Shown here: one piece after another, positions 37,011-46,624 of the stretch | How the letters are laid out: each line of letters opens with the position of its first letter | Position numbering within the stretch: position 1 is the first letter of the stretch | Origin: Hydromonas duriensis | Lineage (GTDB): Bacteria > Pseudomonadota > Gammaproteobacteria > Burkholderiales > Burkholderiaceae | Direction of reading: 5' to 3' | DNA length: 64,000 bases | NCBI RefSeq assembly: GCF_004363775.1 | Contig: NZ_SNZE01000008.1 | Span: 1 to 64,000 of the forward strand | Notes under the pieces: generated by a model | Seen by the model: only the letters and a program-made list of their open reading frames with translations | The model's database searches: none | What the model was told of the DNA's origin: nothing | Position numbers and translations under genes: made by a program

Positions 37011-37304
37011 ACAAATCTATCGATATTCAATCGGCATTTCTTGCGCCAAAATAGTGACAGATAAACTGCCCACCTCTAAATGGAATGCAATTTTCACATC
37101 GATGCCGAAAAATAGTGACAGATAGAGCGGTATTTTCAGGTTTTAACATTAAAAATTTTATTCAAAATCAATCGAAAATACGTATTTTTTTAATCAATTG
37201 GCATTTAATTTGTATTTAAAAAGTTTATGTAACGCGCTTGTCACTTTCAAATAAATGACTTTTCCGTTACACTAGCGCCTTACGAAGACGATGGAAGCAA
37301 TCCC
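37011..37304. repeat. Direct repeats, possible remnant of an insertion-sequence end
   Basis: AAAATAGTGACAGATA occurs twice in the same direction (37048-37063 and 37109-37124), 61 bp apart. The stretch just before the second copy (ATCGATGCCGAAA) is roughly complementary to the TCGGCAT before the first. Repeated terminal motifs of this kind are seen at IS21-type ends, but no transposase is present, so a remnant is only a suggestion. The rest of the space is AT-rich and carries the promoter of the next gene. Confidence 0.4.
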
Positions 37305-37637
37305 ATGAGCACCACCTCTACAAATAATGAACTGATTATTCGCGGCATGACGCAGGACGGCAAGCAATTCCGCCCCAGTGATTGGGCAGAACGCCTATGC
37401 GGGGTCATGAAATGCTTTGAAGATGACAACAGTCACTATGGACATTTAACGTATTCGCATTATGTGCGCCCTATCAGCATCCAAGGGATTAAATGCGTAG
37501 TGGTTAATACTGACTTGGAATCCGAGTTACCCGTTGCATATAAGTTCTTCCTCGATTTTGCCGAAAGCAATCATTTACAAACCATTGACGCTCGCGCCGA
37601 CCAGACATCATCGGATGGCGTTTCCTTTGGTGCATAA
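37305..37637 (+). CDS. DUF3579 domain-containing protein
   Basis: The 110-residue protein is recognised by IIRGMTQDGKQFRPSDWAER, LCGVMKCF, YSHYVRPISIQGIKCVVVN and AYKFFLDFAESNHLQ, the DUF3579 family found mostly in betaproteobacteria. The function is unknown. It is cytoplasmic by composition. It is a single-gene unit with its own terminator. In related genomes this gene is a common, conserved single copy, which hints at a housekeeping role. Confidence 0.9.
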   Translation: MSTTSTNNELIIRGMTQDGKQFRPSDWAERLCGVMKCFEDDNSHYGHLTYSHYVRPISIQGIKCVVVNTDLESELPVAYKFFLDFAESNHLQTIDARADQTSSDGVSFGA

Positions 37638-37652
37638 ATTGCATAGACTTAC

Positions 37653-37681
37653 AAAAAACTGCACATGGTGCAGTTTTTTTA
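37653..37681 (+). terminator. Terminator after the DUF3579 gene
   Basis: AAAAAACTGCAC, a 3-nt loop, GTGCAG and a run of seven T (37653-37681) follow the stop codon by 15 nt. Confidence 0.88.
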
Positions 37682-37760
37682 CAGCCTAAAGCTCGCTAAA
37701 CCTGTGTTTTATGTCTGTCAATGGTACAATTGAACCTATTTTTAGCCTTGACTTGACATC

Positions 37761-38789
37761 ATGACCCATACCATCACCGTTTTACCTTCTAACAGTACTT
37801 TCCCTATCGAACCGAACGAAACCATCCTTGATGCAGCTTTGCGCGCCAATGTGATTTTGCCCTATGGCTGTAAAGATGGCGCATGCGGCTCTTGCAAAAG
37901 CAAAATCGTATCAGGCGACATCAATCATTTTGAAGCCAGTAATGCCCTCTCAGAGGAGGAAAAAGCCCATCAACTCGCACTACTGTGCCATACAACCGTT
38001 AATTCAGATGTTTCGGTTGAAGCGCGCGTCATCGCAGCAGGGCAATATCCCATCAAAAAACTCCCCACTCGCATCATTTCGATGAAACGTGCGACTGAAG
38101 CAGGCGATATCATGCTGGTTGAGTTGCAGTTACCTGCTAATGATGTGTTTGAGTATCGTGGCGGTCAATACATTGACTTCATTTTACGTGATGGCACACG
38201 CCGCAGCTATTCGATGGCATGCGCACCTCGTTTAACCGATAAAGTTCTTGAGTTACATATTCGACACATGCCAGGCGGCGTATTCACGGATCAGTTGTTT
38301 TCATCCATGAAAGAGCGCGACATTCTGCGCATAGAAGGCCCTTTGGGTACATTTGTATTCAACGAAAAAACAGGCTCGCCTTGTATTTTTATCGCATCAG
38401 GCACTGGCTTCGCTCCGTTGAAGGCGATTATTGAAGAAATGCAAGCGAAGTACCTTGTGCGCCCTATCCACTTATACTGGGGCGTTCGTCGTCCGCATGA
38501 CTTGTATTTAAATGAGCTGGCACAGGAATGGACTCGCACCATTCCAAACTTCAAGTACACTCCCGTCGTTTCAGACGCTTTACCCGAAGATGCTTGGCAA
38601 GGCCGAACAGGGTTTGTCCATGAGGCCGTTGTCGCGGATTATCCCGACCTATCACAACATGATGTGTACGCCTGCGGTGTGCCCGTGATGGTGCGCTCGG
38701 CTCATGAGGCCTTTACCAACACATGCGGCCTGCCTGAAACTTCTTTTTATTCAGATGCATTCTTAAGCGCGGCTGATAAGGTCAAATAG
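37761..38789 (+). CDS. 2Fe-2S ferredoxin/flavin reductase (CDP-6-deoxy-glucoseen reductase-like)
   Basis: The 342-residue protein joins an N-terminal plant-type ferredoxin domain (residues 1-90; PYGCKDGACGSCKSKIVSG and the fourth ligand in LALLCHT), an FAD-binding domain (about 100-195; GTRRSYSMACAP with the RxYS flavin motif) and an NAD(P)-binding domain (about 205-335; FIASGTGFAPLKAIIEEM, VYACGVPVMVRSAHEAF). The architecture is that of AscD/phenol-hydroxylase reductases. In Burkholderiales it is usually annotated as CDP-6-deoxy-delta-3,4-glucoseen reductase, yet no deoxysugar genes are near, so the true electron acceptor is unknown. The LysE-family gene starts 2 nt after its stop, suggesting one transcript. 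Confidence 0.88.
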   Translation: MTHTITVLPSNSTFPIEPNETILDAALRANVILPYGCKDGACGSCKSKIVSGDINHFEASNALSEEEKAHQLALLCHTTVNSDVSVEARVIAAGQYPIKKLPTRIISMKRATEAGDIMLVELQLPANDVFEYRGGQYIDFILRDGTRRSYSMACAPRLTDKVLELHIRHMPGGVFTDQLFSSMKERDILRIEGPLGTFVFNEKTGSPCIFIASGTGFAPLKAIIEEMQAKYLVRPIHLYWGVRRPHDLYLNELAQEWTRTIPNFKYTPVVSDALPEDAWQGRTGFVHEAVVADYPDLSQHDVYACGVPVMVRSAHEAFTNTCGLPETSFYSDAFLSAADKVK

Positions 38790-38791
38790 TC

Positions 38792-39413
38792 GTGTCTTTT
38801 AATATCATGCTGGCGGGTTTTTTGATGGGGCTGGGTTTGATTGTCCCCATCGGCGCACAAAATGCATTTGTTTTAAAGCTTGGTTTATTGCGCCAGCATG
38901 TTTTGCCCGTCGTTTTATTATGCGCCAGTATGGATGCGGTGCTGATATTTCTTGGGGTTAGTTTTGCTGGTGCAACCTTTGCCCAATATACTTGGGCACT
39001 CACCGCCATTCGTTATGTTGGCGTGAGTTTTCTTTTGTTTTATGGTGCTCGCGCCTTTTTAAACGCTTTCCGCCACGCGCAACCGTCAACACAATCACCA
39101 CTGCTACAGCACGTTTCTTTTAGAACCGCCGTTCTGACCTGTTTAGGCTTCACGCTGCTCAATCCGCATGTTTATTTAGACACCTTTGTCTTGATTGGCG
39201 GTTTAAGCGTGCAATACCAACCCCATCAATTCTATTTTGCTCTAGGGGCTGCCAGTGCCTCATTTATTTGGTTTTTGACACTTGGCTTTGGCGCACGCTT
39301 TTCTGAGTCCTTTATTTGCCAAAAACCGCACATGGCTTGTTTTAGAAGTATTGATTGGCATCATCATGTGGAGCATCGCTTATAAAATATGGTTCTTACC
39401 CCTCTCGATTTAG
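38792..39413 (+). pseudogene. LysE/ArgO-family amino-acid exporter, frameshifted near the 3' end
   Basis: The frame starts at GTG 38792 and encodes LysE-type membrane helices with the family opening GLGLIVPIGAQNAFVLKLGL and LNPHVYLDTFVLIGG. After about residue 171 the frame changes. In the original frame the end is an unrelated hydrophilic tail ending at 39385. Removing one T from the TTTT at about 39299-39302 restores ARFLSPLFAKNRTWLVLEVL then IGIIMWSIAYKIW, the normal last helix, ending at TAG 39413. Family members export basic amino acids. The loss of the last helix probably inactivates it unless the extra T is a sequencing error. Confidence 0.8.
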
Positions 39414-39577
39414 TTTTTCGTTTAAAACAAACAAAAATCAACTACAAACAAAAAATAATACTTTTTCATAATTTCACCATAATTTTACTTGTGAAGCCTC
39501 TTAGGCTACGGCATAATCTCGCGCAGATGACGTATAGAAGCATTTATTTTATTTTTAACAATATCAGGAGCTACTCT

Positions 39578-41299
39578 ATGAAGCACACACGTTTAACTCT
39601 TTTAGCTGCGAGCATTTTAGCCATAGCAGCCACAAGCCCATCCCATGCGGCCCCATTAAAAGACAAAGCCTACCATTTCACTATCGTACACACCAACGAC
39701 CATCATGGCCGTTTTTGGAAAAACAATGATGGCGAATATGGCTTATCTGCTCAAAAAACCGTGATTGATGGCATCCGTGCTGATGTAAAAGCCCATGGTG
39801 GTGAAGTTTTGGTTTTGAGCGGCGGCGATATTAATACAGGTGTGCCTGAATCTGATTTGCAAGATGCTGAACCAGATTTTAAGGGCATGAGCAAAATTGG
39901 GTTTGATGCCATGACTTTGGGCAACCACGAGTTTGACAATCCCCTTCCCGTTCTTGCCAAGCAACAAAAATGGGCGAACTTCCCAATGCTTTCAGCTAAC
40001 GTATATCGTGGCGGTCGCCCCATGTTTGAGCCATACAAAATTTTTAACAAAGATGGGTTAAAAATTGCGGTCATGGGACTGACTACGGACGACACTAAAA
40101 AAATGGTCAGTCCAGAAAACTTGGCCTACTCAGACACTTGGACCAGCGGTCGCGTGGTCAACCCTAAAAGCAAAGCAGGCTTAGAGTTCCGTAGCCCTAT
40201 TGAGGTGGCAGGTAAACTGGTACCGACCTTACGCAAACAAGCGGATGTCGTCATCGCAGCCACCCACATGGGACACTACACCAATGGTAACCACGGCTCG
40301 AATGCACCTGGTGATGTTGAAATGGCGCGTGCAGTCAGCGGCATCGACCTGATTGTTGGCGGTCACAGCCAAAATCCAGTCTGCATGAAAGCAGAAAATG
40401 ACCGCAATGATGCATACGTGCCTGGCGGTGAATGTAAGCCAGACCGTCAAAATGGCACTTGGATTGTGCAAGCGCACGAATGGGGTAAATACGTTGGTCG
40501 TGCGGACTTCACTTACAAAAACGGCGTGTTGACCTTAGACAAATACGCTTTAATCCCCGTTAACTTGAAAAAAACAGTCAAAGATGCCGAAGGCAAATCA
40601 AGCAAGGTGCTCTACACGGCTGAAATCCCTGAAAATCCAGAAATGCTCGCGCTGCTCAAGCCATTCCAAGACAAAGGACAGCAAACTTTAGGCGTAGAAA
40701 TTGGCAGCACTTTGGGTTTATTGGACGGTGATCGCACTCATGTGCGCGCACAACCGACTAATCTGGGCGTGATGGTGGCCGCAAGCATGATGCAAAAAGT
40801 CAAAGCAGATTTTGCGGTCATGAACTCAGGTGGTGTGCGAGATTCAATTCAAGCGGGAAAAATCACGTATAAAGATGTTTTAAAAGTACAACCTTTCGGC
40901 AATACGCTTGGCTACGCGCAGTTATCAGGTAAAGAAGTACAAGATTACTTGAATGCCATGGCAAAAATGACCCCAGGCTCTGGCGCGTTTCCACAATTCG
41001 CAGGTGTTCGCGCTACATTTGAGAACGGCGAAGCTCGTGATATTAAAATCGGTAATGCACCATTGGATATGAATAAAACCTACCGTATGGCTGTAAACGA
41101 CTTTTCTGCCGCTGGTGGAGATGGCTATCCTAAACTCAAAGGCGTGAACCCAACCTACGTTAATACAGGTTTTATTGATGCCGAATCATTAAAAGCCTTT
41201 ATCCAACGCAACAGCCCTATTGATGCGTCAAAATACGATCCAAAAGATTCAATTGTACGCATTGGCTCTGTACCCACACCCACGCCAGCAGCTAAATAA
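39578..41299 (+). CDS. UshA-like 5'-nucleotidase / UDP-sugar hydrolase
   Basis: The 573-residue protein has a signal peptide (MKHTRLTLLAASILAIAATS to SHA) and is thus periplasmic. The metallophosphatase domain has FTIVHTNDHHGRF, LSGGDINTGVPESDL, MTLGNHEFDNPLPVL, ATHMGHYTNGNHG and VGGHSQNPVC, together giving the two-metal site. The C-terminal 5'-nucleotidase domain starts at about residue 375, with VMNSGGVRDSIQAGKITYKD and YRMAVNDFSAAGGDGYP for substrate binding. UshA releases phosphate from external nucleotides. The ATG at 39578 is supported by AGGAG; an in-frame start at 39389 would add 63 residues before the signal peptide. No Pho box was recognised. Confidence 0.9.
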   Translation: MKHTRLTLLAASILAIAATSPSHAAPLKDKAYHFTIVHTNDHHGRFWKNNDGEYGLSAQKTVIDGIRADVKAHGGEVLVLSGGDINTGVPESDLQDAEPDFKGMSKIGFDAMTLGNHEFDNPLPVLAKQQKWANFPMLSANVYRGGRPMFEPYKIFNKDGLKIAVMGLTTDDTKKMVSPENLAYSDTWTSGRVVNPKSKAGLEFRSPIEVAGKLVPTLRKQADVVIAATHMGHYTNGNHGSNAPGDVEMARAVSGIDLIVGGHSQNPVCMKAENDRNDAYVPGGECKPDRQNGTWIVQAHEWGKYVGRADFTYKNGVLTLDKYALIPVNLKKTVKDAEGKSSKVLYTAEIPENPEMLALLKPFQDKGQQTLGVEIGSTLGLLDGDRTHVRAQPTNLGVMVAASMMQKVKADFAVMNSGGVRDSIQAGKITYKDVLKVQPFGNTLGYAQLSGKEVQDYLNAMAKMTPGSGAFPQFAGVRATFENGEARDIKIGNAPLDMNKTYRMAVNDFSAAGGDGYPKLKGVNPTYVNTGFIDAESLKAFIQRNSPIDASKYDPKDSIVRIGSVPTPTPAAK

Positions 41300-41316
41300 G
41301 AGAAGAGTTGTGAACT

Positions 41317-41347
41317 AAAAAACGAGGTGCTAACACCTCGTTTTTTT
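41317..41347. terminator. Bidirectional terminator between the nucleotidase gene and aceA
   Basis: AAAAAACGAGGTG with its complement (41317-41329 and 41334-41347) and a 4-nt loop lies between convergent genes. Confidence 0.9.
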
Positions 41348-41367
41348 ATGCTTTATGTTTTCAAAAA

Positions 41368-42678
41368 TTAATGGAACTGTTCTTCTTCAGTTGAACCTGT
41401 CAGCGCTTTAACACTTGAAGAACCACCTTGAATCACTGTAGTGACATCATCAAAGTACCCTGCCCCCACTTCTTGTTGGTGAGATACAAAAGTATAACCT
41501 TTGTCACGCGCTGCAAACTCAGGCTCTTGCACCATTTCAGTATAATGTTTCATGCCTTCGCCACTGGCATACGCATGAGCAAATTGGAATGTGTTGTACC
41601 AGTTGATGTGGATACCCGCCAATGTGATGAACTGGTATTTGTAGCCCAATGCGGATAACTCATCTTGAAAAGAGGCGATTTGAGAGTCATTCAGGTTTTT
41701 CTTCCAGTTGAAAGAAGGAGAGCAATTGTATGACAATAACTTTCCTGGGTTTTCTTTCAGCACCGCTTGTGCAAATTCACGCGCAAAACCAATGTCAGGC
41801 ACGCCCGTTTCACACCAGACCAAATCAGCATAAGGCGCATACGCAACCCCTCGGCTAATCGACTGTTCTAAACCATTTTTAACTCGGTAAAAACCTTCTT
41901 GTGTGCGCTCGCCCGTCAAGAAAGGTTTGTCGTTGTCATCATAATCTGAAGTCAACAAGTTAGCGGCTTCAGCGTCAGTACGCGCCAAAATCAGCGTCGG
42001 TACACCCATGACATCGGCAGCAAAGCGAGCCGCAATCAGCTTTTCAATTGCTTCACGTGTTGGAACCAATACTTTACCGCCCATGTGACCGCATTTTTTA
42101 ACCGCAGCCAACTGGTCTTCAAAATGCACGCCCGCCGCGCCTGCGGTAATCATGTTTTTCATGAGTTCAAAAGCATTCAAAACACCGCCGAAACCTGCTT
42201 CAGCATCCGCAACGATGGGCAAAAAATAATCAATAAAACCCTCGTCCCCTGGATTAATCCCTCGACTCCACTGAATTTCATCGGCTCGCTTAAACGTATT
42301 GTTGATGCGTCGCACCATTGTCGGCACAGAATCGTAAGCATACAAAGATTGGTCTGGATACATGGTTTCTGAGGTGTTGCCATCTGCCGCCACCTGCCAA
42401 CCTGACAAATACACCGCTTCTAAGCCCGCTTTAGCTTGTTGCATCGCTTGACCTGCTGAAATGGCACCAAAAGCATTGACATAGCCTTTCTTCGCACCGC
42501 CGTTGACTTTGGCCCAGAGTTTTTCTGCGCCATTTTTAGCCAAAGTGTATTCAGGCTGCAAGCTACCGCGCAAACGCACCACATCTTCTGCACTGTAGCC
42601 GCGTTTAACCAAAGCCCAACGTGGATTTTCCGCCCAGTCTTTTTCGAGTGCTGCAATTTGTTCTGCACGAGTTGCCAT
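41368..42678 (-). CDS. aceA: Isocitrate lyase
   Basis: AceA splits isocitrate to glyoxylate and succinate in the glyoxylate bypass. The 436-residue protein has the active-site signature [14 protein letters not shown] with the catalytic Cys at about residue 190, plus [40 protein letters not shown] and [12 protein letters not shown]. The ATG at 42678 ([15 protein letters not shown]) is preceded by AAGGAGA; an in-frame start at 42699 has no such site. Malate synthase is not in the window. The gene stands alone, with a long upstream space. Confidence 0.97.
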   Translation of the reverse strand: MATRAEQIAALEKDWAENPRWALVKRGYSAEDVVRLRGSLQPEYTLAKNGAEKLWAKVNGGAKKGYVNAFGAISAGQAMQQAKAGLEAVYLSGWQVAADGNTSETMYPDQSLYAYDSVPTMVRRINNTFKRADEIQWSRGINPGDEGFIDYFLPIVADAEAGFGGVLNAFELMKNMITAGAAGVHFEDQLAAVKKCGHMGGKVLVPTREAIEKLIAARFAADVMGVPTLILARTDAEAANLLTSDYDDNDKPFLTGERTQEGFYRVKNGLEQSISRGVAYAPYADLVWCETGVPDIGFAREFAQAVLKENPGKLLSYNCSPSFNWKKNLNDSQIASFQDELSALGYKYQFITLAGIHINWYNTFQFAHAYASGEGMKHYTEMVQEPEFAARDKGYTFVSHQQEVGAGYFDDVTTVIQGGSSSVKALTGSTEEEQFH

Positions 42679-43005
42679 GAAATTCTCCTTGAGTGACAAT
42701 TAAAATAAAATCGAGGCCTGAGTCAATGCGTTGAATTAAATTCAAGACATCTATTAGCGCATCGCAACAAATATTTTATGTCTTATATAAGACATAAGTT
42801 AATCAAATAATAACTGCTCTTTTTCTACCTTGCAAGTGGTTTTTAAAAAAAATGATAATGGGCATTAAAACAAAGCCATTTTTTTCACATTAAAAAACAA
42901 CAATTTCACAATGCAAAAAAACGTCTCTTCGGCGGCATAAAAAAGTCACTCATACAAACCGTACAGTGACTTTGAAATGATGAAAAGGAACTTAAATACT
43001 TACAA
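42679..43005. other. Upstream region of aceA
   Basis: The 327-nt space holds no gene. It includes the aceA leader and, near 42778-42803, a TCTTATATAAGAC palindrome (two TTATATAA-type symmetric arms) that could be an operator. A terminator for uraA occupies 42940-42973. The rest is AT-rich. Confidence 0.45.
42940..42973 (-). terminator. Terminator of uraA
   Basis: AAAGTCACT and AGTGACTTT (42942-42950, 42965-42973) form a 9-bp stem. On the minus strand it is followed by TTTTTTATGCC. It lies 33 nt past the uraA stop codon. Confidence 0.8.
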
Positions 43006-44343
43006 TTAAATAACAGGTGTCGGTGGTTTAGTTAAATCAGCACGCTTAAATGCAAACAAAGCATTCAGCGCAATCGCCCCGAGTGTTGCCACCCCAAAAC
43101 CGCCTAACTCTAAACCAGCGATAGACAACTGAAAATCACCCGCACCAATAATTAAAGTGACCCCTGCCACAATTAAATTGCTATTTTGAGAAAAATCAAC
43201 GTTGTGGTCAATCCAAATTTTGACGCCTGTCACAGCAATCAAACCAAACACCACAACCGACACGCCCCCCATAACGGGTAAAGGAATCAATTGAATCAAT
43301 GCGCCCATTTTAGGCGAAAATCCGAGCACAATCGCAAACAACCCCGCAAACAAAAACGCCAGTGTGGAATAAATTTTAGTCACACCCATGACGCCAATAT
43401 TTTCCGCATATGTGGTCACCCCTGTACTGCCAACAGCACCCGCTATCACATTGGCCAAACCATTGCCCATAAAAACAGAACCCATGTGCGGATTCATGTC
43501 ACGCCCCGTCATGGCTTCAACGGCTCGCAGATGCCCCAAATTCTCCGCCACTAAAATGACTGCCACAGGTGCTAGAACTAAAATTGCTGACGAGTTAAAT
43601 ACAGGTGTAACAAACTCGGGCCAACCAAACCAAGGCGCATTATGCACGCCAGTAAAATCAACGGGCTTAGAACCAGTTGAACGACCAACTCCCCATCTCA
43701 ATACATTCACACACAAGACATATAAAGCACTTGATAGCAGCAACCCCGATAAAATCAATAATCGGCGCAACATCCCGCCAGCAAAAACCGTCACAAAGGC
43801 GACACACACGATGGTCATGAGCATGTACCAACCGTCCGCATTAGAGCTTTTTGCACTGTGTACTGCGGCACCCGCCAAATTCAAACCGATAACGGCCACA
43901 ATAGAACCCGTTACCACAGGCGGCATTATTCTTTCAACCCATGAAGTGCCAACAATCTTAACCAAGTAGCCAATCAGGGCGTACAAAAGCCCAGAACACA
44001 TAATGCCTCCCAAAGCAACTCCAATATTGGGATTAGGCATTAAAGAAGCCACGCTATAACCAGTCGCTACGCCCACAGGTGCAATAAATGCAAAACTTGA
44101 GCCTAAATAGCTGGGAACACGTCCTCGCGTCAATACAAAAAAAAGCAACGTGCTTACACCCGACATTAAGATAGCCAAGTTCGGATTAAATCCCATAAGC
44201 ATTGGCCCGAGCACTGTTGCTCCAAACATAGCAATAACATGCTGCAAACCCATCAAGGCCGTTTGGCCAATCGGTAAACGTTCATCAGGCGCAATGACAC
44301 CGTTATATTTCTTTGTCCATGCGGGAAAAAATGCTTTAGACAA
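43006..44343 (-). CDS. uraA: Uracil/xanthine permease, NCS2 family
   Basis: This 445-residue transporter has about 14 predicted membrane segments. GLQHVIAMFGATVLGPMLMG at about residues 32-51 is the family signature, and VAENLGHLRAVEAMTGRDMN (with the conserved Glu in the substrate site) and GAVGSTGVTTYAENIGVMGV are the UraA-type motifs of transmembrane helix 8 and 10. UraA takes up uracil with protons; the exact nucleobase cannot be read from the sequence. The ATG at 44343 is preceded by TAGGAGG-like TAGGAGGTT. The upstream region is AT-rich. No upp or pyrimidine-salvage gene is adjacent. Confidence 0.92.
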   Translation of the reverse strand: MSKAFFPAWTKKYNGVIAPDERLPIGQTALMGLQHVIAMFGATVLGPMLMGFNPNLAILMSGVSTLLFFVLTRGRVPSYLGSSFAFIAPVGVATGYSVASLMPNPNIGVALGGIMCSGLLYALIGYLVKIVGTSWVERIMPPVVTGSIVAVIGLNLAGAAVHSAKSSNADGWYMLMTIVCVAFVTVFAGGMLRRLLILSGLLLSSALYVLCVNVLRWGVGRSTGSKPVDFTGVHNAPWFGWPEFVTPVFNSSAILVLAPVAVILVAENLGHLRAVEAMTGRDMNPHMGSVFMGNGLANVIAGAVGSTGVTTYAENIGVMGVTKIYSTLAFLFAGLFAIVLGFSPKMGALIQLIPLPVMGGVSVVVFGLIAVTGVKIWIDHNVDFSQNSNLIVAGVTLIIGAGDFQLSIAGLELGGFGVATLGAIALNALFAFKRADLTKPPTPVI

Positions 44344-44527
44344 AATAAACCTCCTATGTTCGTTTTTATTATAAATACATATATAAGTATTATAGCTTAT
44401 CCAGTAGTGTCGTCAATCAAATATCCCGAACCTTGTTTTGAATCACACCCGTATTTTGCCCATATTAAACATATTTCTTACACTATAGAATATAGTTACG
44501 ATAAAAAATGTCTTTAAAGCGAATCCC

Positions 44528-45199
44528 ATGTTTAACTTTTACACTCCAAATCTCTTTTACCCACCATCATTTTGGTGGTCGATGAATATCGGCGCACTCA
44601 TTACGCTGTTGTTTTTCATTTATCGTTGTAAAAGAGTATTTTTGAAACATGTCGATCCGATTCGGCTGAATATTGTTTTAACCTTTACCTTCACGCTGAG
44701 CATCATTTGGCTAATGAAAGCTCAACTGCTTGATTATTTGTATTTGCATTTTATTGGTGCGAGCCTTGCTTACTTATTATTGGGATTTCCTATGGCGGGC
44801 TTGGCTTTGGCAACCGTTTTAGTCTTCACAAATCTCACCCAGCAAACGCCCATTGACATTTGGGGCGCTCAATATTTATTGGCGGTATTACTCCCATTGA
44901 GTTTGTCTTGGCTTTTACATTATTGTGTAAAGGCCTTGTTACCCAAGCGAGTATTTGCTTTTATTTTTGTACATGGTTTTTTTGTCACCGCGACGGTCAT
45001 GGTACTCACCGTGTCAATTAACCTTTTGGTTTTAAATAAAATAAATATCATCACACTCGATATTGGCAATCAAGTATTTTGGGTCAGTGCCCTATTGCTT
45101 GGCTGGGGCGAAGCCTTTTTGACGGGCATGATGACCGCACTAATTACAGTTTATCGCCCACAATGGTGGTATCGCCAAACATTATTTAAAGACATATAA
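44528..45199 (+). CDS. Energy-coupling factor ABC transporter permease-like membrane protein
   Basis: The 223-residue protein has about six membrane segments. The stretches FHLLGA-like LHFIGASLAYLLLGFPMAGL (about residues 76-95) and GWGEAFLTGMMTALITVYRP (about 196-215) identify the family annotated in betaproteobacteria as energy-coupling-factor transporter permease, related to CbiM. No ATPase (CbiO) or CbiQ gene is adjacent. The substrate is unknown; cobalt or nickel is the usual guess for CbiM relatives. No strong ribosome site is visible before the ATG at 44528. It is divergent from uraA, with 184 nt between. Confidence 0.7.
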   Translation: MFNFYTPNLFYPPSFWWSMNIGALITLLFFIYRCKRVFLKHVDPIRLNIVLTFTFTLSIIWLMKAQLLDYLYLHFIGASLAYLLLGFPMAGLALATVLVFTNLTQQTPIDIWGAQYLLAVLLPLSLSWLLHYCVKALLPKRVFAFIFVHGFFVTATVMVLTVSINLLVLNKINIITLDIGNQVFWVSALLLGWGEAFLTGMMTALITVYRPQWWYRQTLFKDI

Positions 45200-45294
45200 C
45201 AATCCAATCAAACTACTCTTTCAAAGAGCATTTCGGACTGAGGTCATGAATTTGAGCGATAATGACGTTTTAATTCTAGCGTGTCCTGTCCATT

Positions 45295-46071
45295 ATGTCC
45301 GACTTTACTATCGCCACTTGGAACGTCAATTCACTTAAGGTTCGCTTACCACAAGTGCTGGATTATATGGCAAATAATCCCGTTGACGTTTTATGCTTAC
45401 AAGAAACCAAACTCGATGACGAGGCTTTTCCACGGCAAGCCTTTTCTGATGCGGGCTTACATGTTTGTTTTACAGGTCAAAAAACGTATAACGGCGTGGC
45501 TATCATTAGCCGTACAGAACAAACAAACGTGCAAAAAAACATACCGCACTTTGAAGATGCTCAACAGCGTCTTATCAGTGCCACCATTCAAGGCATTCGC
45601 ATCATTTGCGCATACATGGTGAACGGTCAAGACTTGGATTCAGATAAATTCGTTTACAAAATGAATTGGTTAACCGCATTACACGAATACCTAGGCTCAG
45701 AACTCAAGCAACACAACCAACTTGCCCTGCTGGGTGACTTTAACATTGCCCCTGACGACCGTGACGTTCACGATCCCGCAAAGTGGCTTGGCGGCAATTT
45801 AGTCTCCCCGCAAGAGCGTGGTTTCTTTCAAGGATTTCTTGACTTGGGTTTGAGTGATGCATTTCGCTTATTTGAACAAACTGAAAAAAGTTACTCGTGG
45901 TGGGATTATCGTCAAGGCGGTTTTCGCCGCAATGCGGGACTTCGCATTGACCATATTTTATTATCGAAAGCATTGGCTGAACGTTGCACAAGTTGTGTGA
46001 TTGACAAAATACCGCGCCAACACGAGCAACCGTCCGACCACACCCCCGTGTTAGCGACCATTCATGTTTAG
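45295..46071 (+). CDS. xthA: Exodeoxyribonuclease III
   Basis: XthA is the main AP endonuclease and 3'-repair exonuclease. The 258-residue protein is an EEP-superfamily fold with TIATWNVNSLKVRLPQVLDY, LCLQETKLDDEAFP (metal Glu), LLGDFNIAPDDRDVHDP (catalytic Asp and Asn), SYSWWDYRQGGFRRNAGLRI and the C-terminal His in PSDHTPVLATI. Its length is typical. The ATG at 45295 has no strong ribosome site. The NlpC/P60 lipoprotein gene follows after 12 nt, so the two may be co-transcribed, though their functions are unrelated. Confidence 0.95.
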   Translation: MSDFTIATWNVNSLKVRLPQVLDYMANNPVDVLCLQETKLDDEAFPRQAFSDAGLHVCFTGQKTYNGVAIISRTEQTNVQKNIPHFEDAQQRLISATIQGIRIICAYMVNGQDLDSDKFVYKMNWLTALHEYLGSELKQHNQLALLGDFNIAPDDRDVHDPAKWLGGNLVSPQERGFFQGFLDLGLSDAFRLFEQTEKSYSWWDYRQGGFRRNAGLRIDHILLSKALAERCTSCVIDKIPRQHEQPSDHTPVLATIHV

Positions 46072-46083
46072 AAAGAAGATACT

Positions 46084-46602
46084 ATGGTTCGAATGCAATC
46101 GTATATTTCAAAATTTTTTTTATTATTGCTCACGATGGCATTGGTCGCTTGCGGCAGTACCAGTGGTGGCCGTAAAGGTGGGCACGGTGGTTACACAAAA
46201 CCACCTTTAGTTGTGAAGGTAGGGGCTGGGCCGAATCGTGCCCTCGCTGTACAAGCCATGAAATATCTTGGTACACCTTACCATTTTGGCGGTTCATCTC
46301 CCGCTGAGGGGTTTGATTGCTCTGGTCTTGTCCAATGGAGTGGCAAACAAAGTTTAGGCATCAATCTGCCTCGCACGACAACTCAACAAAGCGTATTTGG
46401 CGAAGAGTTACGTTACGAACAACTACAAGCAGGTGATTTGGTGTTTTTTAATACCAGTGGTCAACCAAACTCGCATGTAGGCATTTACTTGGGGAACACT
46501 TTCTTTGTACACGCCCCTTCGTCTGGTGGCGTCGTGCGCGTAGAAAGTTTAAACAACCCCTATTGGCAACCCCGTATCAATCTCGCACGCCGCATTAGAT
46601 AA
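46084..46602 (+). CDS. NlpC/P60-family lipoprotein peptidase
   Basis: The 172-residue protein has a lipoprotein signal with lipobox LVAC (Cys at about residue 23, then GSTSGG). The NlpC/P60 domain follows: ALAVQAMKYLGTPYHFGGSS, the catalytic Cys in EGFDCSGLVQWSG, the His in NSHVGIYLGNTFFVHAPSSG. These enzymes cut peptide bonds in peptidoglycan stems. It is close to E. coli Spr/MepS in layout and probably acts on the periplasmic side of the outer membrane. AAGAAGATACT precedes the ATG. A small lipoprotein gene follows. Confidence 0.9.
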   Translation: MVRMQSYISKFFLLLLTMALVACGSTSGGRKGGHGGYTKPPLVVKVGAGPNRALAVQAMKYLGTPYHFGGSSPAEGFDCSGLVQWSGKQSLGINLPRTTTQQSVFGEELRYEQLQAGDLVFFNTSGQPNSHVGIYLGNTFFVHAPSSGGVVRVESLNNPYWQPRINLARRIR

Positions 46603-46624
46603 AAACTTTTTGGAGTCTTCACCC

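Noticed and set aside
44344-44527. Purine or other riboswitch before uraA
   Set aside because: The uraA leader is short and AT-rich, with no conserved riboswitch core that I could recognise.
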